In this document: piece by piece, positions 39,173 to 47,016 of the stretch
Numbering within the stretch: position 1 is the first letter of the stretch
How the letters are laid out: the number at the start of each line of letters is the position of its first letter
From: Lachnospiraceae bacterium P6A3
GTDB taxonomy: Bacteria; Bacillota; Clostridia; Lachnospirales; Lachnospiraceae
DNA length: 64,000 nucleotides
Assembly: GCA_000702085.1 (NCBI GenBank)
Contig: KL370861.1
Span: forward strand, 852,591 to 916,590
Direction: 5' to 3'
Program-made: the position numbers and the translations under genes
Notes under the pieces: model-generated
Told to the model about the DNA's origin: nothing
Seen by the model: only the letters and a program-made list of their open reading frames with translations
The model's database searches: none

Positions 39173-40177
39173 TTACTGAGAAATCTGTGCCTGTACAGCG
39201 GTGAGGGCAACAACACCGACGATATCTTCCCATGAGCATCCGCGGGAAAGATCGTTAACGGGTTTTGCGATACCCTGAAGCATGGGGCCGTAAGCCTCTG
39301 CGCCTCCAAGTCTCTGAACAAGCTTATATCCGATATTTCCTGCATCAAGGTTAGGGAAAATAAGAACATTTGCCTTGCCAGCAACAGGTGAACCGGGAGC
39401 TTTGTTCTTGGCAACATGAGGAACAAGAGCTGCATCGGGCTGAAGCTCTCCGTCGATTACAAGGTGAGGATACTGCTCCTGAGCGATCTTGGTTGCTTCG
39501 ACAACTTTATCTACAAGCGCATGCTTAGCGGAACCCTTGGATGAGTGGCTGAGCATTGCAATAACAGGCTTGGGACCTACAAGCTGCTTGAAACTCTTTG
39601 CGGAAGAATCGGCAATCGCAGCAAGTTCTTCGGGACCGGGATCCTGGTTAAGTCCGCAGTCTGCAAATACAAACGCACCGTTCTCTCCCATATCCTTGAA
39701 TACGGTATCTACGATAAAGAATGCGGATACGAGTTTAACACCGGGTGCGGTCTTAAGAATCTGAAGAGCAGGTCTTAAAGTATCTGCGGTTGAGTGACAT
39801 GCACCCGCAACCATTCCGTCGGCATCATTATTCTTAACCATCATGATACCGAAGGTAAGATAATCTTTGTGAAGAATCTCGGAAGCTTTCTCAAGAGTCA
39901 TTCCCTTGGACTTACGGGTCTCGTAAAGAAGATTTACATAGGTTTCCATTTTATCTGTGGTGTCGGGATCAATGACGGTAACATCATCAAGATCAACCTC
40001 GAGCCAGCCTGCACCATCACGGATCTTCTCTTCATTTCCGACCATGATGATATTTGCTATGCCTTCTTTAATGATCTCGGCTGCAGCAATAAGTGTTCTC
40101 TTATCATTGCTTTCGGGAAGTACGATCGTTTTCTTATCGATCTTTGCTCTTTCTTTGATCTGATCAATATATGCCAT
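39173..40177 (-). CDS. pta: Phosphate acetyltransferase
   Basis: A 334-residue short-form (clostridial) Pta that converts acetyl-CoA to acetyl-phosphate. IVLPESNDKRTL at the start, MVAGACHSTADTLRPALQ, AMLSHSSKGSAKH, and NVLIFPNLDAGNIGYKLVQR are diagnostic. The N-terminal DRTGG regulatory domain of the enterobacterial form is absent, as expected. AAGGAG precedes the ATG. Confidence 0.98.
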   Translation of the reverse strand: MAYIDQIKERAKIDKKTIVLPESNDKRTLIAAAEIIKEGIANIIMVGNEEKIRDGAGWLEVDLDDVTVIDPDTTDKMETYVNLLYETRKSKGMTLEKASEILHKDYLTFGIMMVKNNDADGMVAGACHSTADTLRPALQILKTAPGVKLVSAFFIVDTVFKDMGENGAFVFADCGLNQDPGPEELAAIADSSAKSFKQLVGPKPVIAMLSHSSKGSAKHALVDKVVEATKIAQEQYPHLVIDGELQPDAALVPHVAKNKAPGSPVAGKANVLIFPNLDAGNIGYKLVQRLGGAEAYGPMLQGIAKPVNDLSRGCSWEDIVGVVALTAVQAQISQ

Positions 40178-40248
40178 AAAGACTCCTTATCGTGGATGCG
40201 CGATGCGCAGAATGTATGATGATTTTTTTGCCATAAATCGACTTATAT

Positions 40249-40277
40249 ATTATACTGTATTAAGATATCACGGACAA
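40249..40277 (-). promoter_or_regulatory. Sigma-A promoter for pta-ackA
   Basis: The minus strand has TTGTCC and a perfect TATAAT separated by 17 bp, about 70 bp before the pta start. Confidence 0.7.
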
Positions 40278-40392
40278 TAAATCGTCCATCATTTCTTGTA
40301 TTATTTCACATACAATCTGCGGGTATTTCGTTAATTTTTTAGCAGACTTTTTGTGATCATATATTTCAAAAAGATCCAATCGGGAGAATTAA

Positions 40393-41631
40393 ATGAAAAC
40401 AGCCGGAATCATTGCGGAGTACAATCCTTTTCATAACGGACACAAATACCACATCGAAGAAACCAAGAAACAAACGGGAGCCGATTACTGCGTTGTAGCA
40501 ATGAGCGGAAACTTCGTTCAAAGAGGTGCACCCGCAATCATCGATAAATATGCCAGAGCAAAAAGCGCACTTGCCGAAGGTGCTGATCTTGTAATACAGA
40601 TTCCTCCCGTATATTCACTTTCTTCAGCAGAGTATTATGCCAAGGGCTCCATTTCACTTCTTGAGAGTACGGGGCTTATAGATTACCTCTCTTTCGGAAG
40701 TGAAGCCGGCACACTGGAAAAACTTGAAAAGATAGCTGATATTCTTGTTGAAGAACCCGAGAAATATAAAAAGCTTCTTCAGAAATATCTCAAAGCAGGT
40801 AATGCGTTTCCCGCAGCAAGGGCAAAGGCGCTTATAGACTATTCACCCGACATGACCGATCTGTCGGAACTTGTCTCCTCTCCCAACAACATTCTTGCAA
40901 TAGAATATCTTAAAGCATTAAAAACCTCGGACTCATCGATAAAGGCTGTGACAATGAAAAGGGTCGGTGCGGGTTACAATGACCCTTATGCCCCGGGTCA
41001 GCCCGGTATTTCCGCAAAGGCCATAAGGGAAGCAATCAGCTACGGTTCGGAGATAGATAATCTGAAAGCATATATGCCTAAGGAATCATTTAAATGCCTT
41101 AAGGATGCGGTCAAAAAGAATATGACCGTAGACGAAAATGATTTTTCGGGAATGATGATCTATAAACTGTTGTCCGAAAGAGAACACGGATTTTCACAGT
41201 ATCTGGATGTATCCGAAGAATTATCGGACAGGATATGCAACAACCTTGAGAAGTTTACAAATGTATCCGATTTCTGTAATCTCCTCAAGACCAAGGATAA
41301 GACATATACCAGAGTAAGCAGAGCTCTCTTCCACATCCTTCTGGATATAAAAGAAGTTTCGGCCTCTTCTTCCGACTATACCGGTCCCTGCCCTTATATC
41401 AGAGTACTTGGATTCAGAAAAGAATCCGAAGCTCTTCTTTCGGAAATCAAGACCAAAGCATCCGTCCCCGTTCTTTGCGGATATAACGATGCGGCAGCAA
41501 GCCTTTATTCCGAACCCATGAAGGAGTTTAAGAACGAATCAAGGATTGAAGATCTTTATTTTGCGGTTCAGACCATGAAGTCGGGAACCGTTGCAAAACC
41601 CGATCTTTCCAGGCCTATAGTGGTTGTTTAG
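40393..41631 (+). CDS. tmcAL: tRNA(Met) cytidine acetate ligase (TmcAL/YlbM family)
   Basis: A 412-residue nucleotidyltransferase-like enzyme. TmcAL uses ATP and free acetate to make N4-acetylcytidine at the wobble base of elongator tRNA-Met. The HIGH-type site is GIIAEYNPFHNGHKYHI, and MSGNFVQRGAPAIIDKYARA, SSAEYYAKGS and FGSEAG follow as in YlbM. The C-terminal portion holds conserved RVGAGYND and KAIREAI. CGGGAGAA precedes the ATG. It is divergent from pta-ackA, so an acetate-using tRNA modifier sits next to the acetate-forming genes. Its stop codon abuts repeat element C. Confidence 0.92.
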   Translation: MKTAGIIAEYNPFHNGHKYHIEETKKQTGADYCVVAMSGNFVQRGAPAIIDKYARAKSALAEGADLVIQIPPVYSLSSAEYYAKGSISLLESTGLIDYLSFGSEAGTLEKLEKIADILVEEPEKYKKLLQKYLKAGNAFPAARAKALIDYSPDMTDLSELVSSPNNILAIEYLKALKTSDSSIKAVTMKRVGAGYNDPYAPGQPGISAKAIREAISYGSEIDNLKAYMPKESFKCLKDAVKKNMTVDENDFSGMMIYKLLSEREHGFSQYLDVSEELSDRICNNLEKFTNVSDFCNLLKTKDKTYTRVSRALFHILLDIKEVSASSSDYTGPCPYIRVLGFRKESEALLSEIKTKASVPVLCGYNDAAASLYSEPMKEFKNESRIEDLYFAVQTMKSGTVAKPDLSRPIVVV

Positions 41632-41732
41632 TGACAATGGGGACGCTTTCATTTTGTCATCAAAACATTAAAAAAAGGAGTAGTTAAGCTACTCCTTTTT
41701 TGATGACAAAATGAAAGCGTCCCCAATGTCAC
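41631..41732. repeat. Inverted-repeat element, copy C (REP-like) with nested hairpin
   Basis: Arms of 32 nt (41631-41662 and 41701-41732) starting GTGACAATGGGGACGCTTTC and pairing at 31 positions. The central region holds a second hairpin, AAAAAAGGAGTAG with complement, ending in a T-tract. The element begins at the last base of the tmcAL stop and ends directly before the stop of the convergent UPF0210 gene, so it probably terminates both. Confidence 0.93.
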
Positions 41733-43097
41733 TTAGTTCTTGAATGAGTGGATAGGTGCGGGAATTCTTCCCTCTCTGTTAATGAACGCTTCGCAGGAAT
41801 ACTTATTAACAGGCATTACGGGAGCCCATCCGAGAAGTCCTCCGAATTCAACCTTATCTCCCACGGTCTTTCCGATAACGGGAATAAGACGTACTGCAGT
41901 GGTTTTGGCATTAACCATTCCGATAGCCATTTCATCGGCGATTATGCCGGAAATGGTAGCAGGGGTGGTATCTCCGGGAACGGCGATCATATCAAGACCT
42001 ACAGAGCATACGCATGTCATGGCCTCAAGCTTCTCAAGAGTAAGTGCTCCGCAGGAAGCGGCATCAATCATGCCCTGATCCTCGGATACGGGGATAAATG
42101 CTCCGGAGAGTCCTCCTACATAAGAAGAAGCCATTACACCGCCCTTCTTTACCTGATCGTTGAGAAGTGCCAGTGCCGCGGTGGTTCCGGGAGCACCGGC
42201 CTTTTCAAGTCCGATCTCGCAAAGGATATCCGCAACAGAATCTCCGATTGCAGGAGTGGGCGCAAGTGAAAGATCTACGATACCGAAAGGAACACCAAGC
42301 TTTGCAGATGCTTCCTTGGCAACAAGCTGGCCTACTCTGGTTACTTTAAAAGCGGTCTTCTTGATGGTTTCGCAGAGAACTTCAAAGGATTCTCCTCTTA
42401 CCTTCTCAAGAGCATATTTAACTACGCCGGGTCCGCTGACACCAACATTGATAATACGGTCTGCTTCGGTTACGCCGTGAAATGCTCCGGCCATGAAGGG
42501 GTTATCATCGGGTGCATTGCAAAATACAACAAGCTTCGCACATCCAAGTGAATCACGGTCTGCAGTAAGCTCAGCGGTTTTATGAATGGTCTCACCCATA
42601 AGGCGTACGGCATTCATATTGATACCGGTTCTGGTGGATCCCAGATTGATGGATGAACATACAAAATCGGTTGAAGCAAGTGCTTCGGGAATTGACTTCA
42701 TAAGAAGCTCATCTGCAGTGGTACTTCCCTTGCTTACAAGTGCGGAATATCCGCCGAGGAAGTTTACGCCGACTTCCTTGGCAGCCTTATCCAGGCTCTT
42801 TGCAAGCTTTACAAAATCAGCTTCGGACTTTACGCTTGCTGCACCTATAAGAGAAATGGGAGTTACGGAGATTCTCTTGTTTACAATGGGAATACCGAAC
42901 TCACCGGAGATTTCCTCTCCTGTCTTAACAAGATCCTTGGCACTCCTTGTGATCTTGTCATAAACCTTATCACAGGTTTTATCTATATCCGAGTCAATGC
43001 AGTCAAGAAGGCTGATGCCCATGGTGATGGTACGGACATCGAGATTTTCCTTCTCGATCATTTCATTGGTTTCGGAAACTTCCATGCGGTTGATCAT
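41733..43097 (-). CDS. UPF0210 / PFL family protein (DUF711)
   Basis: A 454-residue protein of the UPF0210 family, distantly similar in fold to glycyl-radical enzymes but without their conserved Gly/Cys pair. Family sequences [19 protein letters not shown] at the start, [36 protein letters not shown] and [11 protein letters not shown] are visible. Function is unknown. It is nearly always next to a small ACT-domain gene, as here (19-27 bp upstream), which suggests amino-acid-controlled regulation. Confidence 0.93.
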   Translation of the reverse strand: MINRMEVSETNEMIEKENLDVRTITMGISLLDCIDSDIDKTCDKVYDKITRSAKDLVKTGEEISGEFGIPIVNKRISVTPISLIGAASVKSEADFVKLAKSLDKAAKEVGVNFLGGYSALVSKGSTTADELLMKSIPEALASTDFVCSSINLGSTRTGINMNAVRLMGETIHKTAELTADRDSLGCAKLVVFCNAPDDNPFMAGAFHGVTEADRIINVGVSGPGVVKYALEKVRGESFEVLCETIKKTAFKVTRVGQLVAKEASAKLGVPFGIVDLSLAPTPAIGDSVADILCEIGLEKAGAPGTTAALALLNDQVKKGGVMASSYVGGLSGAFIPVSEDQGMIDAASCGALTLEKLEAMTCVCSVGLDMIAVPGDTTPATISGIIADEMAIGMVNAKTTAVRLIPVIGKTVGDKVEFGGLLGWAPVMPVNKYSCEAFINREGRIPAPIHSFKN

Positions 43098-43116
43098 ATT
43101 TCAAAAATCTCCTCTA

Positions 43117-43389
43117 TCAGATTCTATGCATCATATCAAATATTTCCTCTTTTTGACACTTGATTGATACTCCGATTTCTTTTCCGAGTTCGTCAAGTCC
43201 GGAAACAAGAGTCTCAAAGGAATCCTTCATTCCGGAGATATCAACGATCATCATCATGTTGAAATACCCGGATACGATGGTCTGTGAAATGTCGAGGATA
43301 TTAACATTCTCGTTTGAAAGAAAAGTACAGGTCTTGGCGATGATACCTACAGTGTCTTTTCCTACTACAGTGATGATTACTTTTTCCAT
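43117..43389 (-). CDS. ACT domain protein (UPF0237)
   Basis: A 90-residue single ACT-domain protein, UPF0237 family: MEKVIITVVGKDTVGIIAKTC at the start, NVNILDISQTIVSGYFNM, and the C-terminal IKCQKEEIFDMMHRI. The ATG at 43389 has a good AAAGGAG; an upstream in-frame start does not. ACT domains usually bind an amino acid, so this may be the sensor subunit of the UPF0210 protein downstream. Confidence 0.93.
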   Translation of the reverse strand: MEKVIITVVGKDTVGIIAKTCTFLSNENVNILDISQTIVSGYFNMMMIVDISGMKDSFETLVSGLDELGKEIGVSIKCQKEEIFDMMHRI

Positions 43390-43402
43390 AATTGCAACTC
43401 CT

Positions 43403-44200
43403 TTATACTTCAATGCACTCTGAAGGTACATCTCGTTTTGCTACGCTGATGTCAAAATCCGAAGCTCTGTAGGGATTGTCTCCCATTGTAATTTCCATTC
43501 TGACTGATTCAAATGCAAGATCGGGATAATTGTTCTCGAGAGAAAGATGACCGAGAAAGATCTTCCTGATAGTGTCATTCAAAACCGATGCCAGGAGCCG
43601 GCCCGAAGCTTCGTTGGACAAATGCCCGAGCTCTCCGAGGATCCTTCTTTTAAGAGGATAGGGATAAGGTCCCTGCTCAAGCATCCTTATATCGTGATTG
43701 GCTTCTAGAACTATGGCGTCCATGCCTGTCAGACAATCGATGGTATAATCCGTATAACAGCCCAGGTCCGTACAAACAGCCATATTTTTGCCGTCAGATA
43801 AAACTCTGTATGCAACGGGATCAGCGGCATCATGGGATATATGCATGGGGTTAACCGTTATATCCCCTACGTTAAATATCTCATCCGCTCTTACTATTTT
43901 AAAAAGAGAAGAATCGATATTCCCAAGAGACTTTACGTTGCCGATTGCCTCTATGGTTCCCCAGGTCGCATACATGGGAATTCCGTATTTTCTGGCAAAT
44001 ACTCCCAGTCCCTGAATGTGATCGGAATGCTCATGTGTAATTAGAATTCCGTTAATGTCTCTGCCCGTAAGGCCTATGGTATTAAGGGCGCTTTCGACTT
44101 TCTTTCCGCTTATGCCGATATCAACCAGCAGATGAGTATCGGATGAACCGATATAAATGCAATTGCCCGATGAACCGCTGGCAAGAGGACACATCCTCAT
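43403..44200 (-). CDS. MBL-fold metallohydrolase, YycJ/WalJ-like
   Basis: A 265-residue metallo-beta-lactamase-fold enzyme. MRMCPLASGSSGNCIYIGS at the start and ILITHEHSDHIQGL, the HxHxDH zinc motif, place it near YycJ/WalJ, a possible 5'-exonuclease linked to DNA repair. Later ligands are HISHDAADP and LEANHD, and GHLSNEASG. It directly follows the FtsA-like gene, with its ATG right after that stop. Confidence 0.92.
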   Translation of the reverse strand: MRMCPLASGSSGNCIYIGSSDTHLLVDIGISGKKVESALNTIGLTGRDINGILITHEHSDHIQGLGVFARKYGIPMYATWGTIEAIGNVKSLGNIDSSLFKIVRADEIFNVGDITVNPMHISHDAADPVAYRVLSDGKNMAVCTDLGCYTDYTIDCLTGMDAIVLEANHDIRMLEQGPYPYPLKRRILGELGHLSNEASGRLLASVLNDTIRKIFLGHLSLENNYPDLAFESVRMEITMGDNPYRASDFDISVAKRDVPSECIEV

Positions 44201-46417
44201 TTATTTCTCCTCCCATCTGACTTCGATAACATCTCCGTCTTTGATAGGCTCGAGATACTGCGCATTCTTACCGTTAAGCTTGGTTATGATCTTGCGGCCG
44301 TTACCTGCCTTAAGATCAAAATTCAATTTATCAAACACATCAACGTATACATAGCTTTCTTTACCTGTAAGGGTAAGCATACGTCCATTGGCGTTTACGC
44401 TGACCTGAGTTGTAAGGTCGGGGCCTTCCGGCTTTTCTTCCTCCGTCTTCTCTCCTTCTTCGGCTTCCGACATTTCAGCCATCTTTTCCTTCATCTCTGC
44501 TGCGGTTCCGTCATCATCGGGAAGATCCGCAAAAGAAACGCCGCCGGAAGCAGGTTGATCGGAAGCACCGGAAACGGATGTATTTTCGGCTGCATCAGCC
44601 GTTTCGCTCTCAGCTCCATCTTCCTTAGCAGAAGGTTTCTCGGATTTGGAAGTCTTATGATCATGACTTCCGATAGTATAATCCAAAGTAAAGTCTTCGT
44701 ATACCTTGGTCTTAAGAACTGCGGGAGTCTGATTAACCTTGATATCCCCTGCAGCAGGCGTATCAAGGAATTCTGTTATCTGTTCTACGGTATAGAAATT
44801 ATTGACTTTGATGTCATCGCCGTCCTGAATCTCATAAAAGGTTTCCTGAAGCTCGCCGTTAACAAGAGCTTTCTTGGGAAACTCAAAGATCTTGCCGTTG
44901 ACACTTATCTTGATGGGAGTCTTAAGCTCCGCAAGTTCTCCAAGCTTAAATGCCGCATCACTTCCGGGAGTCGAAGCCTTTACTTCAATAATGTCTCCGC
45001 TGTGGATCTGAGTATAGAGGTCTGCAGGCTCATCATTGATAAGTATCTGCGAAGACTCTCCTTCGGTTCCTCTTACGATACGACTCTTACCACCGATGGT
45101 AAATGTTATCGCCTTACCTCTCTTGGGGAACAGATCCTCATTGGGAAAAGCAACCTGAAGTGCCGCATCGGATACGGAGAGGTGTCCGTTATCATAAAGC
45201 TTTAATCTCTCTCCGTTAAAGGTTACGAAGATAAAATTGTTACTCTGTGCATAGAAGCTTAAGCAGATTCCAATGGGAGTAACCATAAGAGAATCTTTGT
45301 GAGCGTCTTTATCTTCGAAGATGATCTCTTTCATCACATCCTCGCCTCTGATTGCAACACGCTCTTTTAATATTCCGAGACTCTCGGAAAGCTTCTCTGT
45401 ATATCCGGGAACCATTCCACCGCCGCCGACTACAAATACAGCGCTGACGGGCTTGTCTCCGTTCAACTTCTTAATCTCATCGGAAACTCTGGAGGTCATA
45501 TCATCAATATAAGGAGCCAGTGCTTCCGTAATCTCAGCAGCTTTTACTTTCTGGGGAAGTCCCATGATATCCGTGAATTCAATTTCGGGTTCACCTGTTC
45601 TGAGGCTTCTCTTTATATGCTCAGCCATGTCAAAATCAACCAGACATTTCTGGACAATGACATCAGTAAGCGAATCACCTGCTACAGGGATCATGCCATA
45701 AGCTATGATGCTTCCGTCTTTGGTGATTGAAATATCGGATGTACCTGCTCCCACATCAACGAGAGCAAGGTTCAACAGTCTGAATTTATCGGGGATTGCA
45801 ACCTGAATTGCCGCGATAGGCTCCAGGGTAAGATTTGCAACATGAAGTCCCGCATGTTCTACAGCCTTGTAAAGACCGTCAACAACATCATCGGGAAGGA
45901 ATGTAGCGATAAGATCGGCAGAGATTTTCTTGGCTTTATGCCCTTCAAGATTACCGATCTGATAACCGTTCAGATAATATCTGACGGGAGTATAACCTAC
46001 GCAGTAGAACTTCATGTCAGTGTCGTTCTGACTCTGAAATTCCGTATACGCCTGTTCGATTCCCGACATGGACAGATTGTAAATGTCTTCATCGGTGATC
46101 TCTTTTTCGGATTCGAAATCTTCGGCAACATTAACGGTAACCGTACGAAGAACTCGGCCTGCGGCTGCGATGCACACTTCGCCGAGCTGCTTGCCAAGTC
46201 TTGATTCAAGGTTCTTTTTTACCTCGAGTATGGTATTTCCTACTTTGCCGATATCATGAATCTGTCCGTCGAGCATGGCTCTTGATTCATGTTCTTTTAT
46301 CTCCTGAGCAAGAACGTGGAATCCGTCATCCGCTTTATATCCGACGGTTCCTACGATACTTCTCGTACCGATATCAAGTCCGAAAACCAGGCTGCCCTGG
46401 CTTTTTACTCCACCCAT
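44201..46417 (-). CDS. FtsA-like actin-fold ATPase with long C-terminal extension
   Basis: A 738-residue protein. Residues 1-400 form an FtsA/PilM-type actin ATPase: VFGLDIGTRSIVGTVGY, an FtsA-like 1C region, LNLALVDVGAGTSDISI, and VFVVGGGGMVPGY. FtsA normally ends near 420. The extra 320 residues contain three segments of beta-grasp or SLBB-like shape, each closing with a turn such as HSGDIIEV, QDGDDIKV or KDGDVIEV, separated by an acidic linker (about 600-660). The usual membrane-targeting amphipathic C-terminal helix is not obvious. GGAGGG precedes the ATG inside coaE, overlapping by 13 bp. A cell-shape or division role is inference. Confidence 0.83.
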   Translation of the reverse strand: MGGVKSQGSLVFGLDIGTRSIVGTVGYKADDGFHVLAQEIKEHESRAMLDGQIHDIGKVGNTILEVKKNLESRLGKQLGEVCIAAAGRVLRTVTVNVAEDFESEKEITDEDIYNLSMSGIEQAYTEFQSQNDTDMKFYCVGYTPVRYYLNGYQIGNLEGHKAKKISADLIATFLPDDVVDGLYKAVEHAGLHVANLTLEPIAAIQVAIPDKFRLLNLALVDVGAGTSDISITKDGSIIAYGMIPVAGDSLTDVIVQKCLVDFDMAEHIKRSLRTGEPEIEFTDIMGLPQKVKAAEITEALAPYIDDMTSRVSDEIKKLNGDKPVSAVFVVGGGGMVPGYTEKLSESLGILKERVAIRGEDVMKEIIFEDKDAHKDSLMVTPIGICLSFYAQSNNFIFVTFNGERLKLYDNGHLSVSDAALQVAFPNEDLFPKRGKAITFTIGGKSRIVRGTEGESSQILINDEPADLYTQIHSGDIIEVKASTPGSDAAFKLGELAELKTPIKISVNGKIFEFPKKALVNGELQETFYEIQDGDDIKVNNFYTVEQITEFLDTPAAGDIKVNQTPAVLKTKVYEDFTLDYTIGSHDHKTSKSEKPSAKEDGAESETADAAENTSVSGASDQPASGGVSFADLPDDDGTAAEMKEKMAEMSEAEEGEKTEEEKPEGPDLTTQVSVNANGRMLTLTGKESYVYVDVFDKLNFDLKAGNGRKIITKLNGKNAQYLEPIKDGDVIEVRWEEK

Positions 46418-47016
46418 GTAAATCCCTCCAGACGGGCTTTAACCTGCGCATACGCTGATTCAAGGTCTCCGCTGTTATCGATTATCACGTCAGAATGTTC
46501 TCTGAAATCCGCATCTGAAAGCTGATTGTCCATTATGGACTGAGCCTTCTTGCGGGTATATCCTCTGGACTCCATTAGTCGTCCGATCCTGGTCTCATCG
46601 TCGGCATATATGTACCACATCTCATCGACTATATCGTTATATCCTTTTTCGATGAGCAGTGCAGCTTCAATGAAAAAGAGTTCGGTTTCATGCATCTTGG
46701 CTGCCGCTCTCATTTTTTCGATGAGATAGGTCTGAACCGAAGGATGGACAATCTCTTCAACCTTCTCAAGATTTGAGGGATTCGAATAAATGACATGGGC
46801 AAATTTGCTTCTGTCAATCTCGGAGCCTTCTCCCTTGGTAAGGATTTCTTTTCCGAACATGGCCACAAGTCTGTCATAGGTCATTGTGCCGGGTTGTTCA
46901 AGCTCTTTGGCGATATCGTCGGCATAATATATCTCTGCGATATAATGCGATGAAATATAATTGAGGATGCTTGATTTTCCTCCGCCTATTCCGCCCGTGA
47001 TACCTATAATCTTCAT
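46405..47016 (-). CDS. coaE: Dephospho-CoA kinase
   Basis: A 203-residue CoaE that performs the last step of coenzyme A synthesis. Walker A is GITGGIGGGKSS, followed by YYADDIAKELEQPG, HPSVQTYLIEKM, and FFIEAALLIEKG. Its ATG overlaps the polA stop (TGATG), giving the common polA-coaE pair. Confidence 0.97.
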   Translation of the reverse strand: MKIIGITGGIGGGKSSILNYISSHYIAEIYYADDIAKELEQPGTMTYDRLVAMFGKEILTKGEGSEIDRSKFAHVIYSNPSNLEKVEEIVHPSVQTYLIEKMRAAAKMHETELFFIEAALLIEKGYNDIVDEMWYIYADDETRIGRLMESRGYTRKKAQSIMDNQLSDADFREHSDVIIDNSGDLESAYAQVKARLEGFTWVE

